From JBBQVZ01 sp963695975 (lineage in GTDB: Bacteria > Actinomycetota > UBA4738 > HRBIN12): a stretch of 64,000 nt of DNA. Made by a program: the position numbers and the translations under genes. The notes under the pieces were generated by a model. The model made no database searches. It was given only the letters and a program-made list of their open reading frames with translations, and was not told the origin of the DNA. The DNA is taken from positions 310,001-374,000 of the forward strand of contig CAVOIB010000002.1 of assembly GCA_963695975.1 (NCBI GenBank). Reading direction: 5' to 3'. Positions 27,632-35,607 of the stretch are shown here, piece by piece. Within the stretch, counting starts at the first letter, position 1. Every line of letters begins with the position of its first letter.

Positions 27632-28521
27632 TGTCGAAGCGAGGTGGCCTGGGTCGAGGGTTGTCGGCGCTGATCCCAGGGGCGCCTGAGATCGGTGAAT
27701 CCGCGGGGCTGATGGAAGTTCCAGTGAACGCCGTCGCGCCCAATCCGAGGCAACCACGTACGCGCTTCGATGACGAGGCGATCGCCTCGCTCGCGGCGTC
27801 GATCCGAGAGGTCGGGATCCTGCAACCCATCGTCGTCAGGAAGGAGGGACCCGGCTACGAGCTGATCGCGGGGGAGCGCCGCCTGCGGGCGGCCAAGCTC
27901 GCAGGTCTCGCGACCGTTCCCGTGGTTGTTCGCGATACCGACGACGCGGACACGCTCCGCGAGGCCCTGATCGAGAACATCCACCGTGAGGACCTCGGGC
28001 CCATCGAGCTCGCCGAAGCGTTCCGGCAGCTCCTGGAGGAGCTCGGCCTCAAGCAGGAAGAGCTCGCCGACCGTGTTGGCGTGTCCCGTTCGCATGTCGC
28101 GAACACGATCAGGCTGCTCCAGCTTCCGCTTGACGTCCAGCAGCTGCTGACCGACGGGAAGATCCAGGCCGGGCATGCCCGAACGCTGCTCGCCCTCGGC
28201 GACAGCGAGGCGCAGTCCACCCTTGCGTTGCGGATCGCCGCCGAGGATCTCTCGGTTCGCGAGGTCGAGGACATCGTGCGGCGCTACGTCGATGCACCGA
28301 AGCAGGCGCCTGCCACAACGATGCCGTCGGCCGTCCCGCCCCCGTCCGACTCGGCGTTGGCGGAGGTCGAGGAGATCCTGTCCGAGCAGCTTGCGACCCG
28401 TGTCCAGATCCTGATGGGCAAGAAGCGCGGCCGCGTCGTGATCGAGTTCGGGTCCGCCGACGACCTGGAACGGATCGTCTCCGAGATCATCGGGTCGGGG
28501 CCTGGGCTCGCACCCGACTGA
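27631..28521 (+). CDS. parB: Chromosome-partitioning protein ParB
   Basis: A 296-residue ParB. It has the N-terminal ParA-stimulating peptide (GLGRGLSALIPG), the CTPase domain with NPRQPR and GERRLRAAKLAG, ENIHREDLGPIELAEAF, and a helix-turn-helix (KQEELADRVGVSRSHVANT) that reads parS. The C-terminal dimer domain follows a Pro-rich linker. ATG 27631 overlaps the parA stop. The perfect parS lies 2 kb upstream. Confidence 0.96.
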   Translation: MSKRGGLGRGLSALIPGAPEIGESAGLMEVPVNAVAPNPRQPRTRFDDEAIASLAASIREVGILQPIVVRKEGPGYELIAGERRLRAAKLAGLATVPVVVRDTDDADTLREALIENIHREDLGPIELAEAFRQLLEELGLKQEELADRVGVSRSHVANTIRLLQLPLDVQQLLTDGKIQAGHARTLLALGDSEAQSTLALRIAAEDLSVREVEDIVRRYVDAPKQAPATTMPSAVPPPSDSALAEVEEILSEQLATRVQILMGKKRGRVVIEFGSADDLERIVSEIIGSGPGLAPD

Positions 28522-28541
28522 CTCGCAGGGCAACGGGTTAC

Positions 28542-28564
28542 AACTAGTCTGCTCCAGACTAGTT
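28542..28564. terminator. Bidirectional terminator hairpin, copy 1
   Basis: AACTAGTCTG-ctc-CAGACTAGTT forms a 10-bp stem between the convergent ends of parB (+) and the F420 oxidoreductase (-). The same 9-bp arm sequence recurs at 45517. Confidence 0.65.
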
Positions 28565-28604
28565 CTCAACCGCTCGTCGACCATCACGTAGAGCGCGCGC
28601 TGGG

Positions 28605-29573
28605 TCACCCGGCAACATACGGGAAGACTTGTGCCGCAAGGAGTTCAAGCATGTCTACGTCGTCGAAGAGTTCGTGGTTGAGCATGATCCGCTGCACGCC
28701 TGCAGCAGCGTATTCCGCGAGTCGTTCTACGGCGCGATCCGGCGTGCCGACGATGCAGTCGGCTTCGACATCCGCGCGATATCCGTCGAACGGGCCCGCG
28801 GTGGGGTCGATGGCGTGCGCGCGCCGGAGCCGCCTGAGGTAAGCACCCTCATCCTCGCCCACGAAGCACCAGGTCATCAACGACGTCACGAGCATGTTCG
28901 GGTCGCGGTTCGCTGTCGCGACGCCGGCCCGCGCGCGATCGAACCGTTTCGCCACATCCTCGGGCGATCCGCCGACCGTGTTGAACTCGTCCGCCCACCG
29001 GCCAACCAGGCGTTGCATCCGGGGCCCGACGCGCGTGCCGCCCACGATGATCGGCGGGTGAGGCTGCTGCAGGGCCTTAGGCAGGAACTCGGCATCCTCG
29101 AGCGTGTAGTGATCCCCGTGGAACGAGAAGGCCTGCTTCGTCAGCAGGCCGTGAACGATCTCGAGCTGCTCTTCGAGCATCGCGAAACGCTCGGATGTCG
29201 GGGGGAACGGGAAGCCGAACTGTGCGTGCTCCTGCGCCCACCAGCCGGCACCCATCCCGATCTCAACGCGTCCGCCTGAGACCCGGTCGACGGTGACGGC
29301 CGACCGTGCGAGAAGGGCCGGCGAGCGGAACGTGACGGGCGACACCAGTGTTCCGAGACGCAGTCGTTCGGTTCGCGCGGCGAGCGCCCCGAGCAGGGTC
29401 CACGCGTCGCTCGACCCATGCCCGGTGACCCCGTGGCCGCTGAAGTAGTGGTCCGAGCGGAAGAGCCCTTCGAAACCGAGGCGCTCGGCGGCCTCGGCGA
29501 GCCTGATCCAATCGTCCCAGGTCACGCCCTGCTGGCCCTCGAGCATCAGGCAGAACCGCACGGCGCGTAGCAT
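28605..29573 (-). CDS. LLM-class F420-dependent oxidoreductase
   Basis: A 322-residue luciferase-like TIM-barrel protein (MLEGQQGVTWDDWIRLAEAAERLGFEGLF-like start). It has the family block RLRLGTLVSPVTFRSPALLARSAVTVDRVSGGR and GMGAGWWAQEH. Actinobacterial members of this group usually use F420 rather than FMN. The substrate is unknown. It sits between parB and cwlM, where mycobacteria carry another gene. Confidence 0.85.
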   Translation of the reverse strand: MLRAVRFCLMLEGQQGVTWDDWIRLAEAAERLGFEGLFRSDHYFSGHGVTGHGSSDAWTLLGALAARTERLRLGTLVSPVTFRSPALLARSAVTVDRVSGGRVEIGMGAGWWAQEHAQFGFPFPPTSERFAMLEEQLEIVHGLLTKQAFSFHGDHYTLEDAEFLPKALQQPHPPIIVGGTRVGPRMQRLVGRWADEFNTVGGSPEDVAKRFDRARAGVATANRDPNMLVTSLMTWCFVGEDEGAYLRRLRRAHAIDPTAGPFDGYRADVEADCIVGTPDRAVERLAEYAAAGVQRIMLNHELFDDVDMLELLAAQVFPYVAG

Positions 29574-29582
29574 AGTCGCGCC

Positions 29583-29702
29583 ATGTCAGCCGACGGTATG
29601 CCACCGTCAGAGCGCGAACGGGCGATCACCGCGCTCATCTCGGGGGCACTGATGGGACTCGCGATGGCGCTGCTCTCCCGAGGCCGGCGGTCCACCACCT
29701 AG
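29583..29702 (+). CDS. Possible 39-residue membrane peptide
   Basis: A short frame from ATG 29583 encodes 39 residues: a charged lead (MPPSERERAI), one hydrophobic helix (TALISGALMGLAMALLS) and a basic end. It diverges from the F420 oxidoreductase start (9 bases apart) and its stop overlaps the cwlM stop on the other strand. No clear ribosome-binding site is seen, so the gene is tentative. Confidence 0.35.
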   Translation: MSADGMPPSERERAITALISGALMGLAMALLSRGRRSTT

Positions 29703-30685
29703 CCCACGAAGAAGCGGCCCAACCCTTCAGCGATCGCCCGCGCTATGCGCGGCGCGGCGGTCGGGTCGACACCCTGAGGGAGCTCGATCTGCACGGCCGG
29801 CATCCGCGTCTCACGCAGGATCGCGTCGGTGAGCCGGACCACGACGGCCGGGCATCCGACAACCCGTTCGACCTCGGCGGCGATCAGCTCCGCGACGTGC
29901 TTCCCGGCGGGCGAGTGCGTGCTTGCGTTCCCGAAGTAGCTGCAGAGGATCCGGGCCTCACCGGACACGGCGGGCAGATGGAGCGAGACGCACACCGCGG
30001 CCGAGAGCTCGTTCGCGGACCGCGCGCTCATGGAAGGCGTCGCCTCGTCGCCCTCGGCGTGGAGCACCACGGGCTTCGCCCCGGCGGCCGAGAGTTGATC
30101 CGCGAGGGCGCGGCCGATGGTCCGGCTGAAGGCCTCCCGCCGAGGCAGATCGATCGCCACGACCTGGCCCTCGATCGAGGACCGCATCGAACGCACGGAC
30201 TCCTCTTCCCGTACGACGGCCCGGCTCGGACCGGTCTCCGATGGTCGGAGTCGCTCGAGGGTCGTGAGCGTCTCCTCCCCGACGATGCCGTCCGACCCGT
30301 GGCCCACGTTTCGCTGGAACTCCCTGACGGCGCGATCGGTCCGGACGCCGAACAGCCCGTCCTCCTTGCCCGCGTCGAACCCGAGGGCGTTCAGCTTGCG
30401 CTGGAGCGAGCGGACGTCGTCGCCTCGCTGGAGGCTCGCCCGCAAGTAGAGCGTTCGGTCGCCCAGCCGGTAGCCGGCTTCGACGAGCTGCCCCCACGTG
30501 TCGGGTCCGACACGGCCGTCGACCCGGAGGCTCCGACGCTCCTGGAAGGCCCGGACGGCCCGCTCGGTGGAGTGACCGTACGTCCCGTCAAGCTCGCTCG
30601 GGTCGACGCGTTCGCCGAGCGCGACGAGACGCTGCTGGATGTCGTGAACCTCAGGGCCCCGATCGCCGATGAGGAAAGTGTTCAC
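29699..30685 (-). CDS. cwlM: CwlM-like protein: two PG-binding domains and degenerate amidase
   Basis: About 328 residues without signal peptide. Two peptidoglycan-binding (PGB1-type) modules come first (about 5-70 and 80-150; DIQQRLVALG, SLQRKLNALGF), then an Amidase_3-like domain from about 185. The first zinc His of the family (PGHGG motif) is missing: the site reads AIDLPRRE. Later ligand positions SLHL and QIEL remain. Mycobacterial CwlM is also a non-hydrolytic cytoplasmic regulator of MurA, and the trxA-trxB-sigM neighbours match that locus. GTG 30685 is chosen because the longer frame runs into trxA. Confidence 0.8.
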   Translation of the reverse strand: MNTFLIGDRGPEVHDIQQRLVALGERVDPSELDGTYGHSTERAVRAFQERRSLRVDGRVGPDTWGQLVEAGYRLGDRTLYLRASLQRGDDVRSLQRKLNALGFDAGKEDGLFGVRTDRAVREFQRNVGHGSDGIVGEETLTTLERLRPSETGPSRAVVREEESVRSMRSSIEGQVVAIDLPRREAFSRTIGRALADQLSAAGAKPVVLHAEGDEATPSMSARSANELSAAVCVSLHLPAVSGEARILCSYFGNASTHSPAGKHVAELIAAEVERVVGCPAVVVRLTDAILRETRMPAVQIELPQGVDPTAAPRIARAIAEGLGRFFVG

Positions 30686-30743
30686 GAGCCCAGTCTCCGC
30701 CGGAGCGTCGCCCCCGGCAACCGAGCCGGCCGCGATCGACCGG

Positions 30744-31073
30744 TCAGCCGACCAGGTGTGGCTCGACGTCCCGCAGGATCGCGTCCTTGGGCTTGGCGCC
30801 GACCACCCGCGCGACCTCCTTGCCACCCTTGAACAGGATCAACGACGGGATGCTCATGACGCCGTAGGTCCGTGTCGCGTCGGGGTTGTCGTCGATGTTC
30901 AACTTCGCGACCTTGAGCGCCTCGCCCTTCTCATGCGCGATCTCCTCGACCACGGGGGAGACCATGTGGCACGGAACGCACCACTCCGCCCAGAAGTCGA
31001 CGAGGACGGGGGTTTCGGAATCCAATACGTTGGTCTGGAAGTCGGTGTCGCTAACGCTGCCTATGTTGGCCAT
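30744..31073 (-). CDS. trxA: Thioredoxin
   Basis: A 109-residue thioredoxin with FWAEWCVPCHMVSP at residue 28 onward and cis-Pro in MSIPSLILFKGG. The active site is WCVPC instead of the common WCGPC, which should shift the redox potential. It lies between trxB and cwlM, 61 bases after trxB, as in mycobacteria. Confidence 0.95.
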   Translation of the reverse strand: MANIGSVSDTDFQTNVLDSETPVLVDFWAEWCVPCHMVSPVVEEIAHEKGEALKVAKLNIDDNPDATRTYGVMSIPSLILFKGGKEVARVVGAKPKDAILRDVEPHLVG

Positions 31074-31134
31074 CTCCTGCGCTCCTCCGTCGGGTAACCC
31101 TTCGAACCCACCCGATCGCGGGGGGATTCCCGTC

Positions 31135-32067
31135 TCAGCCCGCGTGCGCCTCGTCTTCCAAGAAGTGCTCAGCGTCGATGGCCGCCTTGCAGCCCTGGCC
31201 CGCGGCGGTCACCGCTTGACGATAGACCCTGTCGGTGACGTCGCCCGCTGCGAAGACACCGTCGATGTTCGTGGAAGTTCGCGGCTCCTGCACCGCGACG
31301 TAACCATCCTCGAGCTGCAGCTGACCCTCGAACAGGGTGGTGTTCGGCGTGTGGCCGATCGCGACGAACACGCCGTCGGTGGAGAGCTCGCGCGTCTCGT
31401 CGGTACCCACGTTGCGAAGGCGGACGCCGGTCACCGCATCGTCGCCGTTGATCTCCTCGACCACCGTGCTCCACACCACGTCGATCTTCGGGTTGCCGAG
31501 CGCCCGGTCGACCATGATCGGCGTGGCGCGGAACGCATCGCGCCTGTGCACGATCGTCACCTTGCTGGCGAACTTCGTGAGGAACACGGCCTCTTCCATC
31601 GCGGTGTCGCCGCCTCCCACGACCACCAGCTCCCGGTCGCGGAAGAAGAAGCCGTCACACGTGGCGCACGCGCTCACCCCTCGGCCGCGGAGCTTCTCCT
31701 CGCCGGGGACACCCAGCCACCGCGCGCTCGCCCCAGTCGCCACGATCAGGGTCTTGGCTCGCCATTCCTGGTCGCCGGCCCAGATACCGAACGGACGGCT
31801 CGATAGGTCGACGCGCGTGACGTGGACGGGAAGGATCTCCGCACCGAACCGTTCGGCCTGCTTGTCCATCTGCTCCATCAGCTCGGGGCCGAGGATGCCG
31901 TCGGCGAAGCCGGGATAGTTCTCGACGTCGGTGGTGAGCGTGAGCTGCCCGCCGGCCTCGAGGCCCTTCAAGAGGAGTGGCGCGAGGTTCGCGCGGGCCG
32001 CGTACAGGGCCGCCGTGTAGCCGGCGGGACCCGAGCCGATCACGATCACGTTGCGGGTGTCCGTCAT
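31135..32067 (-). CDS. trxB: Thioredoxin reductase
   Basis: A 310-residue flavoprotein: FAD motif IGSGPAGYTAALYAAR, redox CATC (GVSACATCDGFFF) near 138, NADPH motif VVGGGDTAMEEA and C-terminal GVFAAGDVTDRVYRQ. It reduces TrxA with NADPH. ATG 32067 is preferred; ATG 32079 touches the Shine-Dalgarno GGGAGG with no spacer. Confidence 0.95.
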   Translation of the reverse strand: MTDTRNVIVIGSGPAGYTAALYAARANLAPLLLKGLEAGGQLTLTTDVENYPGFADGILGPELMEQMDKQAERFGAEILPVHVTRVDLSSRPFGIWAGDQEWRAKTLIVATGASARWLGVPGEEKLRGRGVSACATCDGFFFRDRELVVVGGGDTAMEEAVFLTKFASKVTIVHRRDAFRATPIMVDRALGNPKIDVVWSTVVEEINGDDAVTGVRLRNVGTDETRELSTDGVFVAIGHTPNTTLFEGQLQLEDGYVAVQEPRTSTNIDGVFAAGDVTDRVYRQAVTAAGQGCKAAIDAEHFLEDEAHAG

Positions 32068-32145
32068 GGCGCGTCCCATCCTCCCATAGGTATGAACACC
32101 CGCCTATTCCCAGTAGACCGGTCAGAGCTCCACGCTCGAGACGGG

Positions 32146-32901
32146 TTACAGCTGGGCGCTCGAGAAGGACTGGATGGAGCAGTCGTTCGCCGAGAAGACC
32201 CAGATCGAAACGGCGTCGGCCGGCTGCCCCGCGCCGGGACCTTCGAGGAACACGGCGAGGTAGGCCGGCCCCCCCTCGAAGCGGGCCTTGATCACGCGGG
32301 CGAGCTGGCCGCTCTCGTCGGGGGCTGAGTGGACGACGCACCTTAGGGCCCGCGACGTCTGTCGTTGCGTGCCGGTTGCGCTCGGGACCGTGCTCGCGTT
32401 CGCCTGCGCACCCACATCTTGTGCCGCGTACGACGTGGCGAGGGCCTCCAGCGATGCACTGTCGTAGTTCGTGTGCTGGATCTCGATCTGCGTGGCCGCC
32501 GCGGCGACCGGACCGGACACGAGCCCTCCGGATCCCGCGCTGTCGTGCTTCTCGGCGGAGCTGTTTCTCGTCTCCTGCCCGACGTGGGGGAGGACGAGCG
32601 TCAGCACGAACAGCGCTGCAGCGGCCGCAGCGGCGATCCCTGCGAACCGGTACCACCGGGGGGTGCCGTCTGCGGCTCTGGCCGCTCGTCCGGCGCCGGC
32701 CTCTTCGAGCGCTCGGACCGCGATCCCGGGCGGGGCGGGAACTTCTGGGAGCGCCCCGAGAGCCGCGCGGGCGCCGCGGGCGAGTCTTACCTCCCCACGA
32801 CATCTGTCACACCCGGCGACATGTGTGTCGACGGCCGCTCGATCGTGTTGAGGAAGCGTGCCGTCGACGTAGCCGGCGAGGGAACCTTCTGGATGCGTCA
32901 T
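32146..32901 (-). CDS. Membrane-anchored zinc-finger anti-sigma factor
   Basis: A 251-residue protein with an N-terminal ZAS-type zinc motif (VDTHVAGCDRCRGEV, H-x3-C-x2-C), one transmembrane helix near 100 (FAGIAAAAAAALFVLTLVL) and an extracytoplasmic domain of about 130 residues. ATG 32901 overlaps the sigma-factor stop (ATGA), the classic ECF sigma/anti-sigma pairing. The position corresponds to the SigM anti-sigma gene of mycobacteria. The outer domain presumably senses envelope stress. Confidence 0.85.
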   Translation of the reverse strand: MTHPEGSLAGYVDGTLPQHDRAAVDTHVAGCDRCRGEVRLARGARAALGALPEVPAPPGIAVRALEEAGAGRAARAADGTPRWYRFAGIAAAAAAALFVLTLVLPHVGQETRNSSAEKHDSAGSGGLVSGPVAAAATQIEIQHTNYDSASLEALATSYAAQDVGAQANASTVPSATGTQRQTSRALRCVVHSAPDESGQLARVIKARFEGGPAYLAVFLEGPGAGQPADAVSIWVFSANDCSIQSFSSAQL

Positions 32902-33500
32902 GACTCCTTCTCCGACGGGCGCGGGGTAGGGGTGGGTTCCCCCACACCCCCCTGTGGGAGGCCCATAGCTCGTCCGAGCGCCACGCGGCCGCGATGGACG
33001 CGCGACTTGACGGTCCCCAGGGGGATGTCGAGCGTGCGAGCGATCTCCTCGTACGGGAGGTCCTGGACATCGGCGAGCACGAGCACCACGCGGTATTCCT
33101 CGGGGATCTGGCGGAGCGCCCGGGCGGCGTCGATCGAGCCGATGGTCTCGTCGGCATGGTCGGCCACGGGTGGGAGCTGATCCGGCATCGGGTCGTCGGG
33201 GTCGCGGACCGTGCGGAGCATCGGTTGACGGCGGCGTTTCCGCAGGATGTCGTAGCAGGCGTTCACCGTTATCCGGTGCATCCACGTGGTGAAAGCGGCG
33301 TCGCCCCGGAACTGCGACAGCTTGCGGACCAACGTGAGGAACGCATCCTGGGCGGCGTCGCGCGCGTCATCGGGATCGCCCAGCACACGGAGGGCCACGT
33401 TGTACACACGCGATTGGTGCCGTTGGACCAAGGCGCCGAAGGCCTCGGTATCTCCCTCAAGGTACCGACGGACGAGCTCCTCGTCGGGTGTGTCGGACAC
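32898..33500 (-). CDS. sigM: ECF RNA polymerase sigma factor, SigM-like
   Basis: About 200 residues. Region 2 has DAAQDAFLTLVRKLSQFRGDA with WMHRITVNACYDILRKRRR. Region 4 has IPEEYRVVLVLADVQDLPYEEIA and GTVKSRVHRGRVAL. GTG 33500 (VSDTPDEELVRRY) is chosen; it starts 12 bases after the upstream small gene, while the longer frame overlaps it. Genomic place between trxB and murJ matches SigM. It is held by the anti-sigma factor encoded next. Confidence 0.88.
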   Translation of the reverse strand: MSDTPDEELVRRYLEGDTEAFGALVQRHQSRVYNVALRVLGDPDDARDAAQDAFLTLVRKLSQFRGDAAFTTWMHRITVNACYDILRKRRRQPMLRTVRDPDDPMPDQLPPVADHADETIGSIDAARALRQIPEEYRVVLVLADVQDLPYEEIARTLDIPLGTVKSRVHRGRVALGRAMGLPQGGVGEPTPTPRPSEKES

Positions 33501-33511
33501 GCCGGCCAACG

Positions 33512-33925
33512 CTACAGCGTGGTCGGGCCGTTGGTCTCGGACGCCTTCACCTTCGTGTACTTCCTCGTGAAGCTGAACCGGGCGGCCAGGATCGTACTCG
33601 CCTCCTTGCGCAGCGTGACCGTGACCGCCCCGGTCGCCGTGTTCACGACGCATCCCTGGTTGGCGAGCTTGGCGCCTTCGCCCTGGGTCGCCACCACGGC
33701 CAGGGCAGCCTGGCAGGCCTGGTTCTCATCGTGGCTCGACCGGTAGGAGTTCGCGGCGGTCGTGCTCGCGGTGCTCGCGGTGTCGGCGAGACGGAACTTC
33801 GTGAAGGCGATCGAGCCGGCATCGATGGCGACGACGCCCACGAGCGCGACGACGACCAGCCAGACGGCGATGATCTTGCCGACGGCTCCTGTCTCGTCTG
33901 GATGGGACCGGTTCCTGAGCGTCAT
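33512..33925 (-). CDS. TadE/TadG-like membrane-anchored small protein
   Basis: A 137-residue protein with one N-terminal helix (KIIAVWLVVVALVGVVAIDAG) directly followed by ADTASTASTTAANSYR. The pattern resembles TadE/TadG pseudopilins, in which an Ala-rich stretch follows the membrane helix. The rest is soluble with two Cys (QACQ, QGCVV). The start overlaps the murJ stop (ATGA). No other tad genes are nearby, so a pilus role is doubtful. A cell-envelope protein under sigM control is plausible. Confidence 0.6.
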   Translation of the reverse strand: MTLRNRSHPDETGAVGKIIAVWLVVVALVGVVAIDAGSIAFTKFRLADTASTASTTAANSYRSSHDENQACQAALAVVATQGEGAKLANQGCVVNTATGAVTVTLRKEASTILAARFSFTRKYTKVKASETNGPTTL

Positions 33926-35607
33926 CCGCGGAACCTCCTGAGGACCGCGTTCTTGACTTCATCGGCCTCCTGGATGCCGAAGATAAGGGCCGAGAGCACG
34001 AACGCAAGCAGCCCGGTGACGACGGCCACCCCGACCTCTAGGACCAGGGCGAACAGGCCGTTCGGCGCCGCAACGGCTCGCCGGATCCCTTCGTACGCTA
34101 GGAACGCCGCTCCGACCGCCACGAGCGACGCCGGGATCACCCGGAGCACGGTCCCGAGGACGCGCTTCCCGTCGATCGAGCCGAGACGTCCGCGAAGCAG
34201 GTACAGGCAGACGGCGGTCGCGAACAGGTACGAGGCGGCGTGACCGAGGGCGAGCCCGGCAACCCCCGATCCGAAGCCGAAGATGAACAGCAGATCTACC
34301 CCGATGTTCACGGCGGCCGCCGACACGTTCACCAGGGCCGGCGTTCGCGTGTCCTGCATCGCGTAGAACGTTCGGGTGAGGAGCTGGAAGGCGGAGAAGA
34401 ACGGCAGGCCCACCGCGAACGCGCGGAGCGTCCGGGCGATCAGGTCGGCGTCGGCCGCGTTGGCGTGACCGTGCTGGAGCAGCAAGCGCACGATCGGTGT
34501 CGCGAGCGCGATGTACGCGAGGGCCGCCGGCACGACAACCACGATCGTGTCCCGCAGGCCACGCGAGAAGAGCGTCCGGAGACCCTCCACGTCCCCGTCG
34601 GCCCAGCGTCCCGACATGGCCGGCAGGAGCGCGGTGAAGATCGAGACCGCGAAGATCGAGTGCGGCAGCAGGAACAGGATGAAGGCGCTCGCGTAGATCT
34701 GATAGCCACCGGGCGGGAAGTGCCCCGTGAGCACGATGATCACGATGTACGCGAGCTGGTTCGCGACGACGTAGACGATCACCCAGAGGGCGAGCTTCCC
34801 CAGCCGACGGATCGCCGGGTGGTTCCAGTCGAAGCGAAGCCGCCAGCGGAATCCGAGCCGGCGGAGTCCCGGCCACAGGGCCGCGGTCATGGCGAACACC
34901 CCGAGCGTCGTGCCCGCGGCGAGGACCGTCTTCTCCGCGGCCGTGATGTGGTCGACGGATGGCGTGCCGCTTCCGAGCAAGATCGCGTAGACGCCGAAGG
35001 TCGCGATCACGATGAGGTTGTTGAGGATCGGGGCGAACATCGGAACGGCGAACCGCCGCTCCGCGTTCAGCAGGCCGGTCGCGACAGCCCCGATCCCGTA
35101 GAAGACGATCTGCGGCATGAACCACCGCAGGAAGAACGTGCCGAGCGCCACCTGCTGCGCCTTGTCAGGCGCGTCGGACGCCACCAGGTAGAGCTGGATG
35201 ATCTGCGGTGCGAAGATCGCCCCGAGGATGGCCACGGTGCCAAGCACGACGAGCGCGAGCGTCAGCACGCGGTCGGCCAGCAACCAGGCGTCGTCGCGCC
35301 CGTGCCGCTGTGTCCACTCGACGAACACGGGGACGAACACCGACGTCAAGATCCCGCCGAGGACGAGCTCGTAGACGATGTTGGGCGTGGTGTTGGCTGT
35401 GGTGTAGGTATTGCCGAGCGCGCTCACGGTCACGCCGACCGCCGCGGTTTGCGCGGACAGGCGCAAGAAGCCCGTGATCCGGGAGAGCGCGGTGCCGGCC
35501 GACATGACGGCCGTGTTGCGCACGAACTCGCCGCGCGAGTCCTCGACCGGCAGGCCGATCGGATCGGGGTCTACGACGTCGGACGTCTGAACAACCTCCT
35601 CGACCAC
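33922..35607 (-). CDS. murJ: Lipid II flippase MurJ
   Basis: A 561-residue MviN/MurJ protein with about 14 helices. The family opening is NTAVMSAGTALSRITGFLRL, with Arg residues of the translocation cavity, then ELVLGGILTSVFVPVFVE. MurJ carries lipid II across the membrane for peptidoglycan synthesis. GTG 35607 overlaps the upstream DUF6049 gene by about 37 bases. It lacks the long kinase-like C-terminal extension found in mycobacterial homologues. Confidence 0.93.
   Translation of the reverse strand: MVEEVVQTSDVVDPDPIGLPVEDSRGEFVRNTAVMSAGTALSRITGFLRLSAQTAAVGVTVSALGNTYTTANTTPNIVYELVLGGILTSVFVPVFVEWTQRHGRDDAWLLADRVLTLALVVLGTVAILGAIFAPQIIQLYLVASDAPDKAQQVALGTFFLRWFMPQIVFYGIGAVATGLLNAERRFAVPMFAPILNNLIVIATFGVYAILLGSGTPSVDHITAAEKTVLAAGTTLGVFAMTAALWPGLRRLGFRWRLRFDWNHPAIRRLGKLALWVIVYVVANQLAYIVIIVLTGHFPPGGYQIYASAFILFLLPHSIFAVSIFTALLPAMSGRWADGDVEGLRTLFSRGLRDTIVVVVPAALAYIALATPIVRLLLQHGHANAADADLIARTLRAFAVGLPFFSAFQLLTRTFYAMQDTRTPALVNVSAAAVNIGVDLLFIFGFGSGVAGLALGHAASYLFATAVCLYLLRGRLGSIDGKRVLGTVLRVIPASLVAVGAAFLAYEGIRRAVAAPNGLFALVLEVGVAVVTGLLAFVLSALIFGIQEADEVKNAVLRRFRG

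Noticed and set aside
32068..32079. Longer trxB start at ATG 32079
   Set aside because: The ribosome-binding site touches that ATG with no spacer; ATG 32067 fits better.
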